From: Algisphaera agarilytica
Lineage (GTDB): Bacteria; Planctomycetota; Phycisphaerae; Phycisphaerales; Phycisphaeraceae
DNA length: 64,000 nt
NCBI RefSeq assembly: GCF_014207595.1
Contig: NZ_JACHGY010000001.1
Coordinates: forward strand, 3,168,836-3,232,835
Direction of reading: 5' to 3'
Shown here: in pieces, positions 26,415 to 36,954 of the stretch
How the letters are laid out: each line of letters opens with the position of its first letter
How positions within the stretch are numbered: position 1 is the stretch's first letter
Program-made: the position numbers and the translations under genes
Notes under the pieces: generated by a model
The model's input: the letters and a program-made list of their open reading frames with translations, nothing else
Database searches by the model: none
What the model was told of the DNA's origin: nothing

Positions 26415-27065
26415 ATGAGAACCGAAGTGCCTCAACCCCCTACATCTGATTCCGTGACCTCGGACGCCGCCGAGCCTCCGAGTACCTCCGGCAGTTCCTC
26501 CGAAGAACCCGAGCCTAGTACGGGGCCGGACTCTCTGAGTGCGCCCCATCTCCCAGCCGATGCCGACCTCGGCCTCCAGGTGACCTACACCCTCGATACC
26601 AGCGACACCGAGCCGCCTTCAGCGGGCTGGCTCGACGAGCAGCTCGCCCAGGCGGTACGTCTGGCGGGCGTCACCTCCGGAAATCTCGCGGTCACCCTGA
26701 TCGACGATCCGACCATGATCCAGCTCCACGCGGACCACTGCGACGATCCGACGCCCACGGACGTGCTCACGTTTGATCTGGCCGATCGCGAACCGCCGCG
26801 CCCCGGCGATGTAGTCACCCACATCGATGGTGATCTGGTGATCTGTCGTGAGGAGGCCGAGCGTCAGTCCTCGACGCGTGGGCACGACGCCCGGACCGAG
26901 TTGCTGCTCTACGCCGTGCACGGCCTGATGCATCTGCTCGGGGAAGACGATCACGATGAACACGACTATCAACGCATGCACCAGCGCGAAGACCAGCTGC
27001 TGACGGACATGGGCTTCGGCCCCGTCTTCCATGGCCAAACCGAAACGCCGGGAGACCACACGTGA
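26415..27065 (+). CDS. ybeY: endoribonuclease YbeY
   Basis: 216 residues. The catalytic zinc motif is clear: HGLMHLLGEDDHDEHD (HxxxHxxxxDH), preceded by PTDVLTFDL and IDGDLVICREEA, all typical of YbeY, which matures 16S rRNA and takes part in ribosome quality control. The first 60 residues are a Pro/Ser/Glu-rich extension not found in most homologues (usual length 150-180). The stop overlaps the GTG start of the CBS-domain gene by four bases; ybeY next to a corC-type gene is a common arrangement. Confidence 0.93.
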   Translation: MRTEVPQPPTSDSVTSDAAEPPSTSGSSSEEPEPSTGPDSLSAPHLPADADLGLQVTYTLDTSDTEPPSAGWLDEQLAQAVRLAGVTSGNLAVTLIDDPTMIQLHADHCDDPTPTDVLTFDLADREPPRPGDVVTHIDGDLVICREEAERQSSTRGHDARTELLLYAVHGLMHLLGEDDHDEHDYQRMHQREDQLLTDMGFGPVFHGQTETPGDHT

Positions 27066-28363
27066 TCATCCCGATCGTCATCGTCGCGGTGGCCTGCATC
27101 CTCATCTGCTACTTCTCCGCGACCCACTCGGTGCTCAAGACGTTTTCACGCAAGCGGCTCACAGACCTGCTGACCGAGCAAGGGCGTGAGCGCCAAGCGC
27201 AGTTTGTGTCGGACAACCTGTCCGAACTCCAGCTCATGACCGGCCTGCTGCGTGCTTGCTGCGGCCTCACCATGGTGCTGGGCATTTTGTACGCGGTGGA
27301 AACCCACCTCGGGCAGTCCACAACGATTTCGCCCTGGCCGTTTGTCTGGGCGTTCCTGATCGCCACGGTGTGCCTGGGCATTTTCAGCGTGGCGATCCCG
27401 GTGAGCTGGGCGCAGTACCGCTCGGAACGGCTGCTGGCGTGGTCGGTGCCGCTGCTCCGGGTGTTGATGGTGCTGACCCTGCCGGTGACCAAGCCGCTGA
27501 CGCTCTTTGACCCCGTGGTCCGCCGCATCTCTGGCGTCGACCTCCACGACGATGACGACGACCTGTCGGATCAGGTCATGGCGGCGGTGGAAGACCACGA
27601 AGAAGGCGACACGGTCGCTGAAGAACAGAAGCAGATGATCGAGGCGGTGTTCGACCTCGACGATACCGATGCGGGGGAGATCATGACGCCGCGCACCGAG
27701 GTCCAAGGCATCGAGCTCCCAGCGACCTTGGCCGAGGTCAAGTCGGCGGTGCTGGAGTACGGCCACTCCCGGGTGCCGGTATACCGCGAAAGCCTCGACG
27801 ACGTGGTGGGCATCCTCTACGCCAAGGACCTGATCGAGCTGCTGCACATCCGCGAAGACTCGGACCCGGCGGTTGCTGACAGCTTCGACTTGGAATCGCT
27901 TCTGCGTGAGCCGATGCTCATTCCCGAGAGTAAGGATGTGCTGGACCTTCTCCGCGAGTTCCGCGCAACCAAGGTGCATATGGCCATCGTGCTCGACGAG
28001 TACGGCGGCACCGCGGGGCTCATCACCATCGAAGATATCCTGGAAGAGATCGTCGGCGAGATTCAGGACGAGTACGAACCCGAGGACGAACCCCCCGAAG
28101 TGATCGAGGTCAACGACAAAGTCGCTCGTGTGGAGGCGAGGACCCACATCGACGACCTCAACGACCAACTAGGGCTGGACCTCCCCGAGGACGAGGACTA
28201 CGACACCGTCGGCGGCTTCGTCTTCGCCACCCTCGGCCACATCCCCGAGGTCGGCGAAACGTTTGAGGCCAACGGGGTCAAAGTCACCGTCGACGAGGCC
28301 GAACGCACCAAGGTCATTGCGGTGACGGTCGAGAAACTTGCAGCGGTTCCCGAGGCTTCCTGA
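27062..28363 (+). CDS. CNNM/CorC-family membrane protein with CBS domains
   Basis: 433 residues from a GTG that overlaps the ybeY stop. An N-terminal transmembrane domain (DUF21/CNNM, about 1-150) has helices near 2-18, 68-84, 96-115 and 128-150. Two CBS motifs follow: [19 protein letters not shown] and [24 protein letters not shown], then [40 protein letters not shown] CorC_HlyC domain is at the C terminus ([19 protein letters not shown]). Family members are linked to Mg2+/Co2+ efflux or Mg homeostasis. The frequent label haemolysin is misleading. Confidence 0.92.
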   Translation: MIIPIVIVAVACILICYFSATHSVLKTFSRKRLTDLLTEQGRERQAQFVSDNLSELQLMTGLLRACCGLTMVLGILYAVETHLGQSTTISPWPFVWAFLIATVCLGIFSVAIPVSWAQYRSERLLAWSVPLLRVLMVLTLPVTKPLTLFDPVVRRISGVDLHDDDDDLSDQVMAAVEDHEEGDTVAEEQKQMIEAVFDLDDTDAGEIMTPRTEVQGIELPATLAEVKSAVLEYGHSRVPVYRESLDDVVGILYAKDLIELLHIREDSDPAVADSFDLESLLREPMLIPESKDVLDLLREFRATKVHMAIVLDEYGGTAGLITIEDILEEIVGEIQDEYEPEDEPPEVIEVNDKVARVEARTHIDDLNDQLGLDLPEDEDYDTVGGFVFATLGHIPEVGETFEANGVKVTVDEAERTKVIAVTVEKLAAVPEAS

Positions 28364-28445
28364 CCGAGTTTCCAATCCTGTCTTTCGCCGGATATGCCAG
28401 GGGTTTGTGTACGATGCGGGCTTAAATACTTCTTTGGAGTTTCAT

Positions 28446-30359
28446 ATGCGTATCACGGGTTGGTTGGTCGCTTTGGCGTTTGCCCTCGCGGTTCTGGGTT
28501 GCACGTCGGTTTCTTCGATCGCCGACGAATCGAAGCAGCCCCCGAACATTCTCTGGATCATCACCGACGACCACCGGAGCGATTCGTTGGCAGTGTTCAA
28601 CCGGTACGCCACCGGCCGGGACGAGAGCCCGTTGGGGTTCGTGATGTCTCCGCGGCTGGATGCGCTGGCCGCCGAGGGCGTGTTCTACCCCAACGCCTAC
28701 TGCAACTCCCCGGCCTGTGCCCCGTCGCGAGCCTCGATGCACACCGGCAAGTACCCGCACCGCAACGGCATCTACGGCTTCCGTCGATCGCACCACTCGG
28801 CCGACGTTTCGAGTGAGCTGGTCCAGGCCGTGATGAAAAACCACGGCTACCAGCCCGCCCACTTCGGCAAGAGCGGCGTCCGGATCTTCCCGATCGACAA
28901 GATCAACCAGTGGGAACCGGCCGGGCATTACAACCCCCGCGTCACCAAGCGCAGCCTGCACGAATCTGACGGCAGCGACTTCTGGTTCAACAGCCCCTGG
29001 GGCGAGGTCGATGGCAAGGGCATGGTCATCGGCACCGAAGAGGTCTACCGCTACCCCGACGGCAGCGTGAAACGCTTCTGGCGCGAGCGCAAGGACCAGC
29101 CGCTGACCGAAGATGACCTCGCCAAACGCAAGGCCATCGAGGAAGAGCTCGACATCCTGCGCACCTACACCCGCCGCAACCCCAACCTGATCATCGGTGG
29201 CGTCTCGTCCAACACCACCTGGAACACGATGGACGCCGCGACAGTCAAAGCGATGCAGCGGTATCTCGATCACGGCGGCTCACAGCCCTACACCCTGATT
29301 GATGGCAAAACACAAGCCGCGGGCCCCGACCCCGAAAAGCCCGTCTTCATCCACCTGGGCTTCAGCGCCCCCCACACCCCGGTGCTGCCCAGCAAGGAAT
29401 TCCGAGACAAATTCATGGGCAAGACTTACAAGGTCCCCGCCTTCGACGAGCGTGAGCTCGAGCTGCTGCCCGAGACGCTGCAGCAGATGCACAACGACAT
29501 GAACTTCTCGCGGATGACCGATGCCGAGAAGCAGCAGGCGATCCGCGACTACTACGCCCTGTGCGCGATGGTGGACCACCTCGCCGGGGCCGCGGCCGAT
29601 TCGTTCAAGGCCTACTCCGAGAAGCACGGCCGGGACTACCTCATCGTCTACGTCAACGGCGACCACGGCTGGCACCTCGGCGAGCAGGGCATCGAAGCCA
29701 AGTTCGGCCCGTGGCGGCAGTCCAACCAGGGCAGCGTCATCGTGGTGTCCTCCGACAAAGAGAAATACCCGCCCGGCACGGTCTACGACGGCCTGATCGA
29801 ATACGTCGACTTCGTCCCGACGTTCTACGACGCCGCGAATATCTCCACCTCCGCCCACCCCGGGCTCGACGGGTTCAGCCTCCGCCAGATCGCTTCGGGC
29901 GAGGCGGTCCAACGCGACTACGTCATCGGCGAGTTCAACCAGGTCCGCGGCGAGCGGGCCTACCTCCGCACCAAGGACTTTGCGTTCTCGATGCGGGCCC
30001 GCCCATACTTCACCAAGCCGGGCGAAGGCTACGAGCCGGGCGAGCGGACGATGTGGGGGCTGGAAGCTCCTGCCGAGGAAGTCGAGATGTCGCTGTACGA
30101 CCTGCGTGTCGACCCCGACGAACGGGTCAACGTGGCCTACCACGCTCCCTACGCCGAGCTCGCCGGGTTTTTCCGCGATAAGCTCGGCCGGATCGTGCTG
30201 GGCGACGGCCGCGTAGAAGTCGACTGGACGCAGGAGAACACCTACCACGTCAGCGACTTCGCCCCGGGAGCTCACGACCGGAAGCTCGACATCCCCGAAG
30301 GCGTCGTTCCCGAGCCTCAGCTGCCGTCGGCCTATTCGGATCTGCTTTCGGCTGAGTGA
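28446..30359 (+). CDS. sulfatase, predicted lipoprotein
   Basis: 637 residues. The signal ends in the lipobox LAVLGC, so the protein is probably lipid-anchored. The sulfatase core begins [15 protein letters not shown] (metal Asp pair). The formylglycine motif is [18 protein letters not shown], with Cys as the residue to be oxidised, so it needs the FGly-generating enzyme. Further motifs are [21 protein letters not shown] and [19 protein letters not shown] lies 9 bases before the ATG. Substrate unknown; probably a sulfated polysaccharide or glycan. The next gene is a close paralogue. Confidence 0.92.
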   Translation: MRITGWLVALAFALAVLGCTSVSSIADESKQPPNILWIITDDHRSDSLAVFNRYATGRDESPLGFVMSPRLDALAAEGVFYPNAYCNSPACAPSRASMHTGKYPHRNGIYGFRRSHHSADVSSELVQAVMKNHGYQPAHFGKSGVRIFPIDKINQWEPAGHYNPRVTKRSLHESDGSDFWFNSPWGEVDGKGMVIGTEEVYRYPDGSVKRFWRERKDQPLTEDDLAKRKAIEEELDILRTYTRRNPNLIIGGVSSNTTWNTMDAATVKAMQRYLDHGGSQPYTLIDGKTQAAGPDPEKPVFIHLGFSAPHTPVLPSKEFRDKFMGKTYKVPAFDERELELLPETLQQMHNDMNFSRMTDAEKQQAIRDYYALCAMVDHLAGAAADSFKAYSEKHGRDYLIVYVNGDHGWHLGEQGIEAKFGPWRQSNQGSVIVVSSDKEKYPPGTVYDGLIEYVDFVPTFYDAANISTSAHPGLDGFSLRQIASGEAVQRDYVIGEFNQVRGERAYLRTKDFAFSMRARPYFTKPGEGYEPGERTMWGLEAPAEEVEMSLYDLRVDPDERVNVAYHAPYAELAGFFRDKLGRIVLGDGRVEVDWTQENTYHVSDFAPGAHDRKLDIPEGVVPEPQLPSAYSDLLSAE

Positions 30360-30404
30360 ATCCACCATCCCATCTTGATTGCACCATTTTTCAGAGGCTT
30401 CTTC

Positions 30405-32315
30405 ATGGATATCGTTGCATCGGCCTGCCGATCCTTCTCATGGTTCGTGGTTCTGGCCGCCGTTTTGACCGCGGCGATCGCTCAAGCGGGCGAGCAACCG
30501 CCGAATATCCTCTGGATCATCACGGACGACCAGCGGAGCGATTCGTTGGCGGTCTACAACCAAGTCACCACAGGCAAGGCCGAGAGCCCGCTGGGTTTCG
30601 TGATGTCGCCGCGGATCGACCAGCTGGCCGCCGAGGGTGTCTTCTTCACCAACGCGTATTGCAATTCGCCCGCCTGTGCCCCGTCGCGCAGCTCGATGCA
30701 CACCGGCAAGTACCCGCACCGCAACGGCATGTTCGGCTTCCGCCCGGCCCACCAGAAGGTCGACGTCGCAAGCCGCATGGTCCCCGAGGTGATGAAGGAA
30801 CACGGCTACCAGACCGCGCACTTCGGTAAGAGCGGCTACTACATCTTCGACTACCCCGGCCGGCAGACCTACAACCAGATCGGCCACTACGAAACTTTTG
30901 TAAGTCGACGCATGCTGCAGGAAAGCGACGGCAGCGACTTCTGGTTCAACAGGCCTTGGGGGACACACAACGGCAAGGGCGGCGTGCTCGGCACCGAAGA
31001 GGTGTTCCGCTTCCCCGATGGCACCGTGAAACGTTTCTGGCGCGAACGCCGGGACGCTGAAATCACCGAGGAAGATATCGCCCAGCGAAAGGCGGTCGAG
31101 GAAGAACTCGACATCCTGCGCACCTACACCCGCAGCAACCCGAACCTCATCATCGGCGGGGTCTCGTCCAACACCACCTGGAACACCCTCGACGGCGCGA
31201 CCGCCAAGAGCATGCAGGAATACCTCGCCCAGGAAGGCCAGCCCTACACCCTGGTCGATGGCAAGACCAAGGCCAACGGCCCCGACCCGAGCAGGCCGGT
31301 ATTTATTCACCTGGGGTTCAGCGCCCCGCACACACCGGTGATGCCCAGCAAGGAGTACCGCGACAAGTTTGCGGGCCAGACCTACAAGGTCCCCGCCTTC
31401 AGCGACCGGGAGATCGAGCTGCTGCCCGAGACGCTGCAGCAGATGCATAACGACATGAACTTCTCTCGGATGACCGACGACGAGCAACAGCAGGCCATCC
31501 GCGACTACTACGCCCTTTGCGCGATGCTCGATGAGTTGGTCGGCGCGTCCGTCGATTCGTTCAAGGCCTACTCCGAAAAACGCGGCCAGGACTTCCTCAT
31601 CGTCTACGTATGCGGCGACCACGGCTGGCACCTCGGCGAGCAGGGCATCGAGGCGAAATTCGGCCCGTGGTACCAGTCCAACCACGGCAGCGTCATCGTG
31701 GTGTCCTCCGACCAAGAGAAGTACCCGCCCGGCACCGTCTACGACGGCTTCATCGAATACGTCGACTTTGCACCCACGATCTACGAATCCGCGAGCGTCC
31801 CGACCTCCGCCCACCCGGGGCTCGATGGCTTTGCCCTCAACCACATCCTTACGGGTGAGGCGGTTCAGCGTGACTACGTCATCGGCGAGTTCAACCAGGT
31901 CCGCGGCGAGCGGGCCTACCTCCGCACCAAGGATTTCGCCTTCTCGATGCGGGCACGCCCGTACTTCACCAAGCCCGGAGAAGGCTACGCCCCCGGCGAG
32001 CGGAATATGTGGGGCCTTGAGGCCTCGGCCGAGGAAGTCGAGATGTCGCTCTACGATCTGCGGATCGACCCACACGAACGGGTGAACCTGGCCTACCACG
32101 AGCTGTACGTCGAGCTGGCGGCCTTCCTCCGCAACAAGCTCGGCCGGATCATCCTGGGCGACGGCCGTGTGGAAGTCGACTGGAAGCAGGAAAACGTCTA
32201 CCACGTCAGCGACTTCGCTCCGGGAGCTCACGACCGGAAGCTCGACATCCCCGCTGATATCCTGCCCGAGCCGCAGGTGCCCGAGGCGTATGCGGATTTG
32301 ATAGAGAAAAACTAG
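30405..32315 (+). CDS. sulfatase, secreted paralogue
   Basis: 636 residues, very similar to the preceding gene along its whole length, including [18 protein letters not shown] and [19 protein letters not shown]. It differs in having an ordinary signal peptide ([11 protein letters not shown], then GEQPP) in place of a lipobox, so it is predicted soluble or exported. A run of nearly identical bases in the 3' third (for example the codons for [20 protein letters not shown]) suggests a fairly recent duplication or gene conversion. The two genes are 45 bases apart and likely cotranscribed. Confidence 0.92.
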   Translation: MDIVASACRSFSWFVVLAAVLTAAIAQAGEQPPNILWIITDDQRSDSLAVYNQVTTGKAESPLGFVMSPRIDQLAAEGVFFTNAYCNSPACAPSRSSMHTGKYPHRNGMFGFRPAHQKVDVASRMVPEVMKEHGYQTAHFGKSGYYIFDYPGRQTYNQIGHYETFVSRRMLQESDGSDFWFNRPWGTHNGKGGVLGTEEVFRFPDGTVKRFWRERRDAEITEEDIAQRKAVEEELDILRTYTRSNPNLIIGGVSSNTTWNTLDGATAKSMQEYLAQEGQPYTLVDGKTKANGPDPSRPVFIHLGFSAPHTPVMPSKEYRDKFAGQTYKVPAFSDREIELLPETLQQMHNDMNFSRMTDDEQQQAIRDYYALCAMLDELVGASVDSFKAYSEKRGQDFLIVYVCGDHGWHLGEQGIEAKFGPWYQSNHGSVIVVSSDQEKYPPGTVYDGFIEYVDFAPTIYESASVPTSAHPGLDGFALNHILTGEAVQRDYVIGEFNQVRGERAYLRTKDFAFSMRARPYFTKPGEGYAPGERNMWGLEASAEEVEMSLYDLRIDPHERVNLAYHELYVELAAFLRNKLGRIILGDGRVEVDWKQENVYHVSDFAPGAHDRKLDIPADILPEPQVPEAYADLIEKN

Positions 32316-32349
32316 GTTTCCTGTTGATGAGGCTGGCGGGCCGAATGGC

Positions 32350-32355
32350 TACACT
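32350..32355 (+). promoter_or_regulatory. -10 element of cysS
   Basis: GC-TACACT followed by 8 bases and the cysS ATG at 32364. Confidence 0.5.
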
Positions 32356-32363
32356 ATCCCGCC

Positions 32364-33878
32364 ATGCCCGACCTCCGCTTCTACAACACGCTGACCCACC
32401 AGATCGAACCGTTTACGCCCCTCGAGGCGGATCGGGTGTCGATGTACAACTGTGGGCCGACGGTTTATGACTTTGCCCACATCGGCAATTTCAAGACGTT
32501 TCTGTTTGCGGATGTGCTGCGTCGGTTCCTCGAATTGGTGGGCTACGACGTGCATCAGGTGATGAACCTGACCGACGTCGGCCACATGACCGAGGACCAG
32601 TTGGCCGACGGCGGGGGGGAAGACAAGATGGAGGTCGCGGCCCAGCGGCTCGCCGAGGCCAAGAAGGCGGGCGATGCGCACGCCTCGGCCATCGACAACC
32701 CCAACGATCCGTACCAGGTGGCGGAGTTCTACATCGATGCGTTTATCGAAGACGCGCAGTTGCTGGGGATGAAGATTGCCGACGAGTTTCCGCAGAACAT
32801 GCCGCGGGCGACGGATTTTGTGCCGAACATGGTTTCGATGGTTGAGCAACTCGTTGCCAAGGACCACGCCTACGTCGCGGCCGACGGCGCGGTGTACTAC
32901 TCGGTGGAAAGTTTTGAGAGCTACGGAATCCTCTCGGGCAACAGCATCCACGAGTTGAAGGGCGGGGCGGGCGGCCGTGTGGTGGCTGAGAACCAGGCGG
33001 GGAAACGCCACCCAGCGGACTTTTTGCTTTGGAAGCCCGACGACACCCACCTCATGAAGTGGAACAGCCCGTACGGCACGGGTTACCCCGGCTGGCACAT
33101 CGAATGCTCGGCCATGGCTCGGGCGGTGCTCAAACGTGATGTCATCGACATCCACACCGGCGGCGAAGACAACATCTTCCCCCACCACGAGTGCGAAATC
33201 GCCCAGTCCCGTGGCGCGACCGGCGAGGAGGAGTTCGCCCGCTTCTGGATGCACTCCCGACACCTCATGGTCGAGGGCACGAAGATGTCCAAGAGCAAGG
33301 GCAACTTCTTTACCGTCCGCCAAATCCTCGACGGCAGATTCACCGATCGCCCGGTCGACCCCGCGGTGCTGCGCTACGAGATGATCAAGGCCAACTACCG
33401 CAGCCAGATGAACTTCACCAAACGTGGATTGGAAGACTCGGCTGCGAACGTGAGGAAGCTCCGTGAATACGCCGCGGCTTTGGAAGCCCAGGCGGGCGAA
33501 CCGGCCGATGTGGGGATCGCCCACCCCGCGGTAGCGCGGTTCGTCGATGCGTTGGCGGACGACCTCAATATCGCCGGGGCGTTGGCCTCGGTGTTCGAGT
33601 ACATCAACGAGAACCCGGCGGCGGGCATGTCGGCAGAAGCGTCGGCCGAATCGCTTGGTGTGATCCGCTGCTTCGATCAAGTCCTGGGGGTGCTGCCCGT
33701 GGCGGACGCCGCGGGTGACGATGAAGCCTGGGCAAGCGAGAAAGCCGCCGCCCTCGACGCCGCCCGCGCGGACAAGGACTACGCGGCCGCCGACGCGATC
33801 CGTGGCGAATTGCAGGATGCGGGATACGACGTCAAGACGACCAAAGAAGGCACGGTCGCCACGAAACGCCTTGCGTAG
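32364..33878 (+). CDS. cysS: cysteinyl-tRNA synthetase
   Basis: 504 residues. N-terminal zinc and HIGH-type region [19 protein letters not shown], later [34 protein letters not shown] and the KMSKS loop [13 protein letters not shown]. Class Ia synthetase of normal length. The C-terminal helical domain ends with [28 protein letters not shown], the standard tail. It has its own promoter-like hexamer and is not in an operon with the sulfatases. Confidence 0.97.
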   Translation: MPDLRFYNTLTHQIEPFTPLEADRVSMYNCGPTVYDFAHIGNFKTFLFADVLRRFLELVGYDVHQVMNLTDVGHMTEDQLADGGGEDKMEVAAQRLAEAKKAGDAHASAIDNPNDPYQVAEFYIDAFIEDAQLLGMKIADEFPQNMPRATDFVPNMVSMVEQLVAKDHAYVAADGAVYYSVESFESYGILSGNSIHELKGGAGGRVVAENQAGKRHPADFLLWKPDDTHLMKWNSPYGTGYPGWHIECSAMARAVLKRDVIDIHTGGEDNIFPHHECEIAQSRGATGEEEFARFWMHSRHLMVEGTKMSKSKGNFFTVRQILDGRFTDRPVDPAVLRYEMIKANYRSQMNFTKRGLEDSAANVRKLREYAAALEAQAGEPADVGIAHPAVARFVDALADDLNIAGALASVFEYINENPAAGMSAEASAESLGVIRCFDQVLGVLPVADAAGDDEAWASEKAAALDAARADKDYAAADAIRGELQDAGYDVKTTKEGTVATKRLA

Positions 33879-33899
33879 TTTTCGTTGTCGGGAAGAGCT

Positions 33900-34373
33900 T
33901 TACGCCGCCTCGGTGTCGAGGTCGACACCTTCGTAGTGGTACTGCTCAGCGATGTACTGCTCCAGTGGGCGGATATCGGTGATGACCACGCGGAAGGGGA
34001 TCGCCAGGGTCCGGGTGAGGTAGGCCAGGGCGGTGCCGAGCGTTTCGGAGGTGGTGCAACACAGCAGGTGGCCGTCGGGCTCAATCGCCAGGGGGAGGAT
34101 CAGGAAATCCCAGGCGTCGCGGGCACAGATGTACTCGAGGGCCGCGGGGTCGTGAGCGGTCTGGGTGAGCTTGACGGCCGTGGCGGTTTTGCGTGTGTGT
34201 TCGATCAGGCCGCCGAGGAGATCGGATTCGTCGAGCTCAAGCTGCTTGGCGGCGTGTTCGAGGAAACACCGGTTATCAGACGTCACACCGGGGTCGGACA
34301 GCACGGCGGCGCGTTGTTCTTGAGAGATAAGGTTTTGTTGAACCAGAACGGAGGTCATCTGCTCGTGAGTCAT
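33900..34373 (-). CDS. stand-alone MshEN/GspE N-terminal domain protein
   Basis: 157 residues. The C-terminal 90 residues (ALEYICARDAWDFLILPLAIEPDGHLLCC, then LGTALAYLTRTLAIPFRVVITDI and a final IAEQYHYEG) match the pattern of the N-terminal domain of type II secretion and type IV pilus ATPases (MshEN, which can bind cyclic di-GMP). The N-terminal part has the usual helical opening (SVLVQQNLISQEQRAAVL). The ATPase domain is absent, so this is a free regulatory or adaptor domain. No pilus genes are adjacent. Confidence 0.6.
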   Translation of the reverse strand: MTHEQMTSVLVQQNLISQEQRAAVLSDPGVTSDNRCFLEHAAKQLELDESDLLGGLIEHTRKTATAVKLTQTAHDPAALEYICARDAWDFLILPLAIEPDGHLLCCTTSETLGTALAYLTRTLAIPFRVVITDIRPLEQYIAEQYHYEGVDLDTEAA

Positions 34374-34474
34374 CGACGGGGCTCCCTTGGTCGCGCAGGG
34401 CGATATATAACCATCGGCCGACGCGGAGCGGGGGTTGATTAATCTTGTGAGAAAGATGTGGGTTTGCGTTCGCG

Positions 34475-35143
34475 CTATTCCGACTTCTCGGGCTCGGCTT
34501 TGAGCTTCTTGAACGCTTGGATTCCATCGGTGATGTAAGGCACGCCGGAGAGGACGGTGGTGATCACGGTGGCGTAGACGAGTACATCACGAACCCAGCC
34601 GAGCCAGGTGTAGCCCTCGCGGTTCGGGTCGATCATCACGATCACCAATACGATCGGGACGACCACGGACTGGAGGATCATCTTGAGCTTGCCGGTCCAG
34701 GTCGCGCTGAAGTCGATGCCCGCTTTTTCGACCTCGCCGCGGATGCCGGTGACCAGCAGCTCACGGGCCAAAACCAGCACGACCATCCACGGGTACACCC
34801 CGCTGACCATCGTGCGGAAACTCCCTGCTTCCACCGCCATCGGGTCGAGGAAGCGCGGGCTGCCGAGGTAGATGACCGCCCCGAGGATCAGGATCTTGTC
34901 ACAGAACGGGTCCATGATCCGGCCGAACTTCGAGACGACGTCCCACCGCCGGGCGAGGTAGCCGTCGAGGGCGTCGGTGATGGCGGCGAGGATGAACAGG
35001 GCGGTCGCCACTGGCAGGACCCAGAGCGGCGATTCGTGCTGCTCCCCGTACCGGTAGAGCTGAAGCACCCCGAAAAACGCCGCGGCGAAAACCAGGCGGA
35101 GCATCGTGAGCTGGTTGGGGATGTGCTTGCGTTCGAAAGCCAT
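34475..35143 (-). CDS. pgsA: CDP-diacylglycerol--glycerol-3-phosphate 3-phosphatidyltransferase
   Basis: 222 residues, a polytopic membrane enzyme that commits CDP-diacylglycerol to phosphatidylglycerol. The CDP-alcohol phosphatidyltransferase signature is complete: DALDGYLARRWDVVSKFGRIMDPFCDK, with four Asp residues. The N terminus NQLTMLRLVFA is typical. About five membrane helices. It stands alone: MshEN gene downstream and a repeat-rich spacer upstream. Confidence 0.93.
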   Translation of the reverse strand: MAFERKHIPNQLTMLRLVFAAAFFGVLQLYRYGEQHESPLWVLPVATALFILAAITDALDGYLARRWDVVSKFGRIMDPFCDKILILGAVIYLGSPRFLDPMAVEAGSFRTMVSGVYPWMVVLVLARELLVTGIRGEVEKAGIDFSATWTGKLKMILQSVVVPIVLVIVMIDPNREGYTWLGWVRDVLVYATVITTVLSGVPYITDGIQAFKKLKAEPEKSE

Positions 35144-35186
35144 GTCGGACGCATGGTAAGGGAAAATGAACTGGGGTATTCGTAAG

Positions 35187-35239
35187 CGGAGCGCCTGCGC
35201 GGCGGGCGGTCAGGGCTTTGCCCCGACACCCCAAAGGCA
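35187..35239. repeat. 53-bp repeat, family C, copy 1
   Basis: 51 of 53 bases match the reverse complement of 47880-47932. The core is GGCGGGCGGTCAGGGC followed by TTTGCCCCGACACCCCAAAGG, and contains the small palindrome GGGCTTTGCCC that also occurs in family B. Confidence 0.85.
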
Positions 35240-35303
35240 AGCTGCGGCGGCTGGGCATCGGCAATTGGGCAATGACTTCCTTGGCGGCTTGGCAAATTGG
35301 CGT

Positions 35304-36641
35304 TCAATCCTGCGCCAGCGCCTTGGCGGCTCCGAGGCCCGCGAGCCGCCCGGTGCACCAGGCCCACTGGAAGTTGTAGCCACCGATCCGGCCGTCCACG
35401 TCGAGGATCTCGCCCGCCAGGTGCAGGCCCGGGCAGACGCGTGATTCCATGGTCGACAGATTGACCTCCGATAGCGGCACCCCGCCCGCGGTGACCTCGG
35501 CGAATTCGTAGCCCCGATCGGCCGTGACCGGCAGCGGCAGGGCGGTCAGCGTCCGCACCAGCGCTCGCCGGTTGTCTTTGGAGAGTTGTGAGAGCGGCAG
35601 CCCGGGTTCGAGCTTTGCCCCGTGCTGCACCAAAGCCATGGCCAGCCGGTCGGGGAAGTGGGCCTGCACGACCTGCAGCACGGTACGGCGGGGATGGGCC
35701 GTGGATTGTTCGAGCAGCTCGGTTTCGAGCGAGTCGAAAGTGTGAGAGGGCAACAGGTTCGCATTGAGCGACATCCCAGCCCCCTTTGCCCCGGGCTCTG
35801 CCCGGGGGCGATTGCCAGATGACTCCGCCCCCGGGCAAAGCCCGGGGCTAAGGGGGAAATCGCCGCCGAAGTGGCGGGAGATGTCCATCGGAGCGGGGCC
35901 CGACAGGCCGAAGTGCGTTAGCAGCATCGCCCCGTCCTGCTTGTGCAAGACCTTCCCCGTCGGCCCAGCAAGCGAAAGCTCCACATCCACCGCGATGCCC
36001 TTGAGTTCGGTCAACCAGTGGCCCTTGGGCAAGAGCAACGGCACAAGCGCGGGCCAGGTGTCGGTGACGGAGTGGCCCAGAGAACGGGCGAGCTGATAAC
36101 CGAAGCCGTCGCTGCCGGACTTGGGCAGGGCTTTGCCGCCGGTCGAGAGTACGACGCGTTTGGCGTCGTACTCGCCTTGCGAGGTGGTGATACTGAAGCC
36201 GCCCTCGACACGTTCGATGGCCGAGGCGCGGTGCTCGGTGAGCAGCTCGGCCCCTGCCTCGTAACAGGCTTCAAGCAGGGCGTTGAGCACCGTGCGGGCT
36301 CGGTCGGTGGTCGGAAAGAGCTTGCCGGTGTCTTCGCGTTTGAGCTCGACGCCGCGGTTTCCGAAGAACTCAATCGTGTCGCTCACTGTGAATGATTTGA
36401 GCACCTTCTTCACCGCGTTACGCGACGACCCCGGCCCGCTGGCGTAGTCGTCCGGCCGAACGACGTCGTGAGTTACGTTACAACGCCCGCCCCCGGCGAT
36501 AAGGATTTTGGCTCCGAGTTTTTTGGCGCCGTCGAAGGCTAGGACCGATCGCTCAGATACCGACTCGTGTTGAGCAAAGATCGAGGCGAACAGTCCCGCT
36601 GCCCCGGCACCGATGACAGCAATATCGACTTTGTTAGTCAT
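35304..36641 (-). CDS. BaiN/HI0933-family FAD-dependent oxidoreductase with in-frame repeat insertion
   Basis: 445 residues. FAD-binding start VDIAVIGAGAAGLFAS, GAKILIAGGGRCNVTH, and the C-terminal FAD contact ILDVDGRIGGYNFQWAWCTGRLAG are all typical of this family, whose substrates are mostly unknown. Around residues 262-290 (after ISRHFGGDF) the translation becomes Pro/Gly/Ser-rich because hairpin repeat B lies inside the frame (35785-35851). The frame stays open through it. The start at 36641 is chosen because the FAD strand begins 5 residues later; it overlaps the Imm1 gene by 8 bases. Confidence 0.85.
   Translation of the reverse strand: MTNKVDIAVIGAGAAGLFASIFAQHESVSERSVLAFDGAKKLGAKILIAGGGRCNVTHDVVRPDDYASGPGSSRNAVKKVLKSFTVSDTIEFFGNRGVELKREDTGKLFPTTDRARTVLNALLEACYEAGAELLTEHRASAIERVEGGFSITTSQGEYDAKRVVLSTGGKALPKSGSDGFGYQLARSLGHSVTDTWPALVPLLLPKGHWLTELKGIAVDVELSLAGPTGKVLHKQDGAMLLTHFGLSGPAPMDISRHFGGDFPLSPGLCPGAESSGNRPRAEPGAKGAGMSLNANLLPSHTFDSLETELLEQSTAHPRRTVLQVVQAHFPDRLAMALVQHGAKLEPGLPLSQLSKDNRRALVRTLTALPLPVTADRGYEFAEVTAGGVPLSEVNLSTMESRVCPGLHLAGEILDVDGRIGGYNFQWAWCTGRLAGLGAAKALAQD
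35785..35851. repeat. GC-rich hairpin, family B, copy inside a coding sequence
   Basis: Arms 35788-35810 and 35826-35848 are inverted repeats with one mismatch. Read on the minus strand its first 30 bases equal those of the copy at 1933. The element is translated in frame within the flavoprotein gene. Confidence 0.9.
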
Positions 36642-36948
36642 CGATATGCCACGTGATATATGTCGGTATTGTGTGATTCTGTTCAAAATCGCTCAATGCC
36701 TGGCGGATCAGTTCAATCGGTAGAGCCCATGACTCGGGGTACTCGTCCACTTGGCCATTGGAAAGCTGGTACTCAATCGTTGAGTCATTGTCATCCGAAT
36801 AATCAGGATTGCGGGACGTTCGGCTGCTACCGTTTTCAGAGTTCATAATCACGAGAAATCCGCGTTTGCCGTTGATGAGAGCGAGCAGGGAATCTCCATT
36901 CGGAGATTGAATGCAAAGTTCATCAAAGCTATCGCGATTTTCGCTCAT
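36634..36948 (-). CDS. Imm1-family immunity-like protein
   Basis: 104 residues. The pattern LLALINGKRGFLVIM, SRNPDYSDDNDSTIEYQLSNG, QVDEYPESWALPIELIRQAL and a closing ITWHIDD matches the Imm1 family, small cytoplasmic proteins that neutralise polymorphic toxins with deaminase-type warheads and the like. No toxin gene lies nearby. It shares an 8-base overlap with the flavoprotein gene downstream and is 7 bases after rpsA. Base composition is clearly lower in GC than its neighbours, suggesting acquisition. Confidence 0.7.
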   Translation of the reverse strand: MSENRDSFDELCIQSPNGDSLLALINGKRGFLVIMNSENGSSRTSRNPDYSDDNDSTIEYQLSNGQVDEYPESWALPIELIRQALSDFEQNHTIPTYITWHIDD

Positions 36949-36954
36949 GAGGTC

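Noticed and set aside
30438-32231. 597-codon minus-strand frame opposite the second sulfatase
   Set aside because: Shadow; a similar frame also occurs opposite the first sulfatase because the genes are paralogues.
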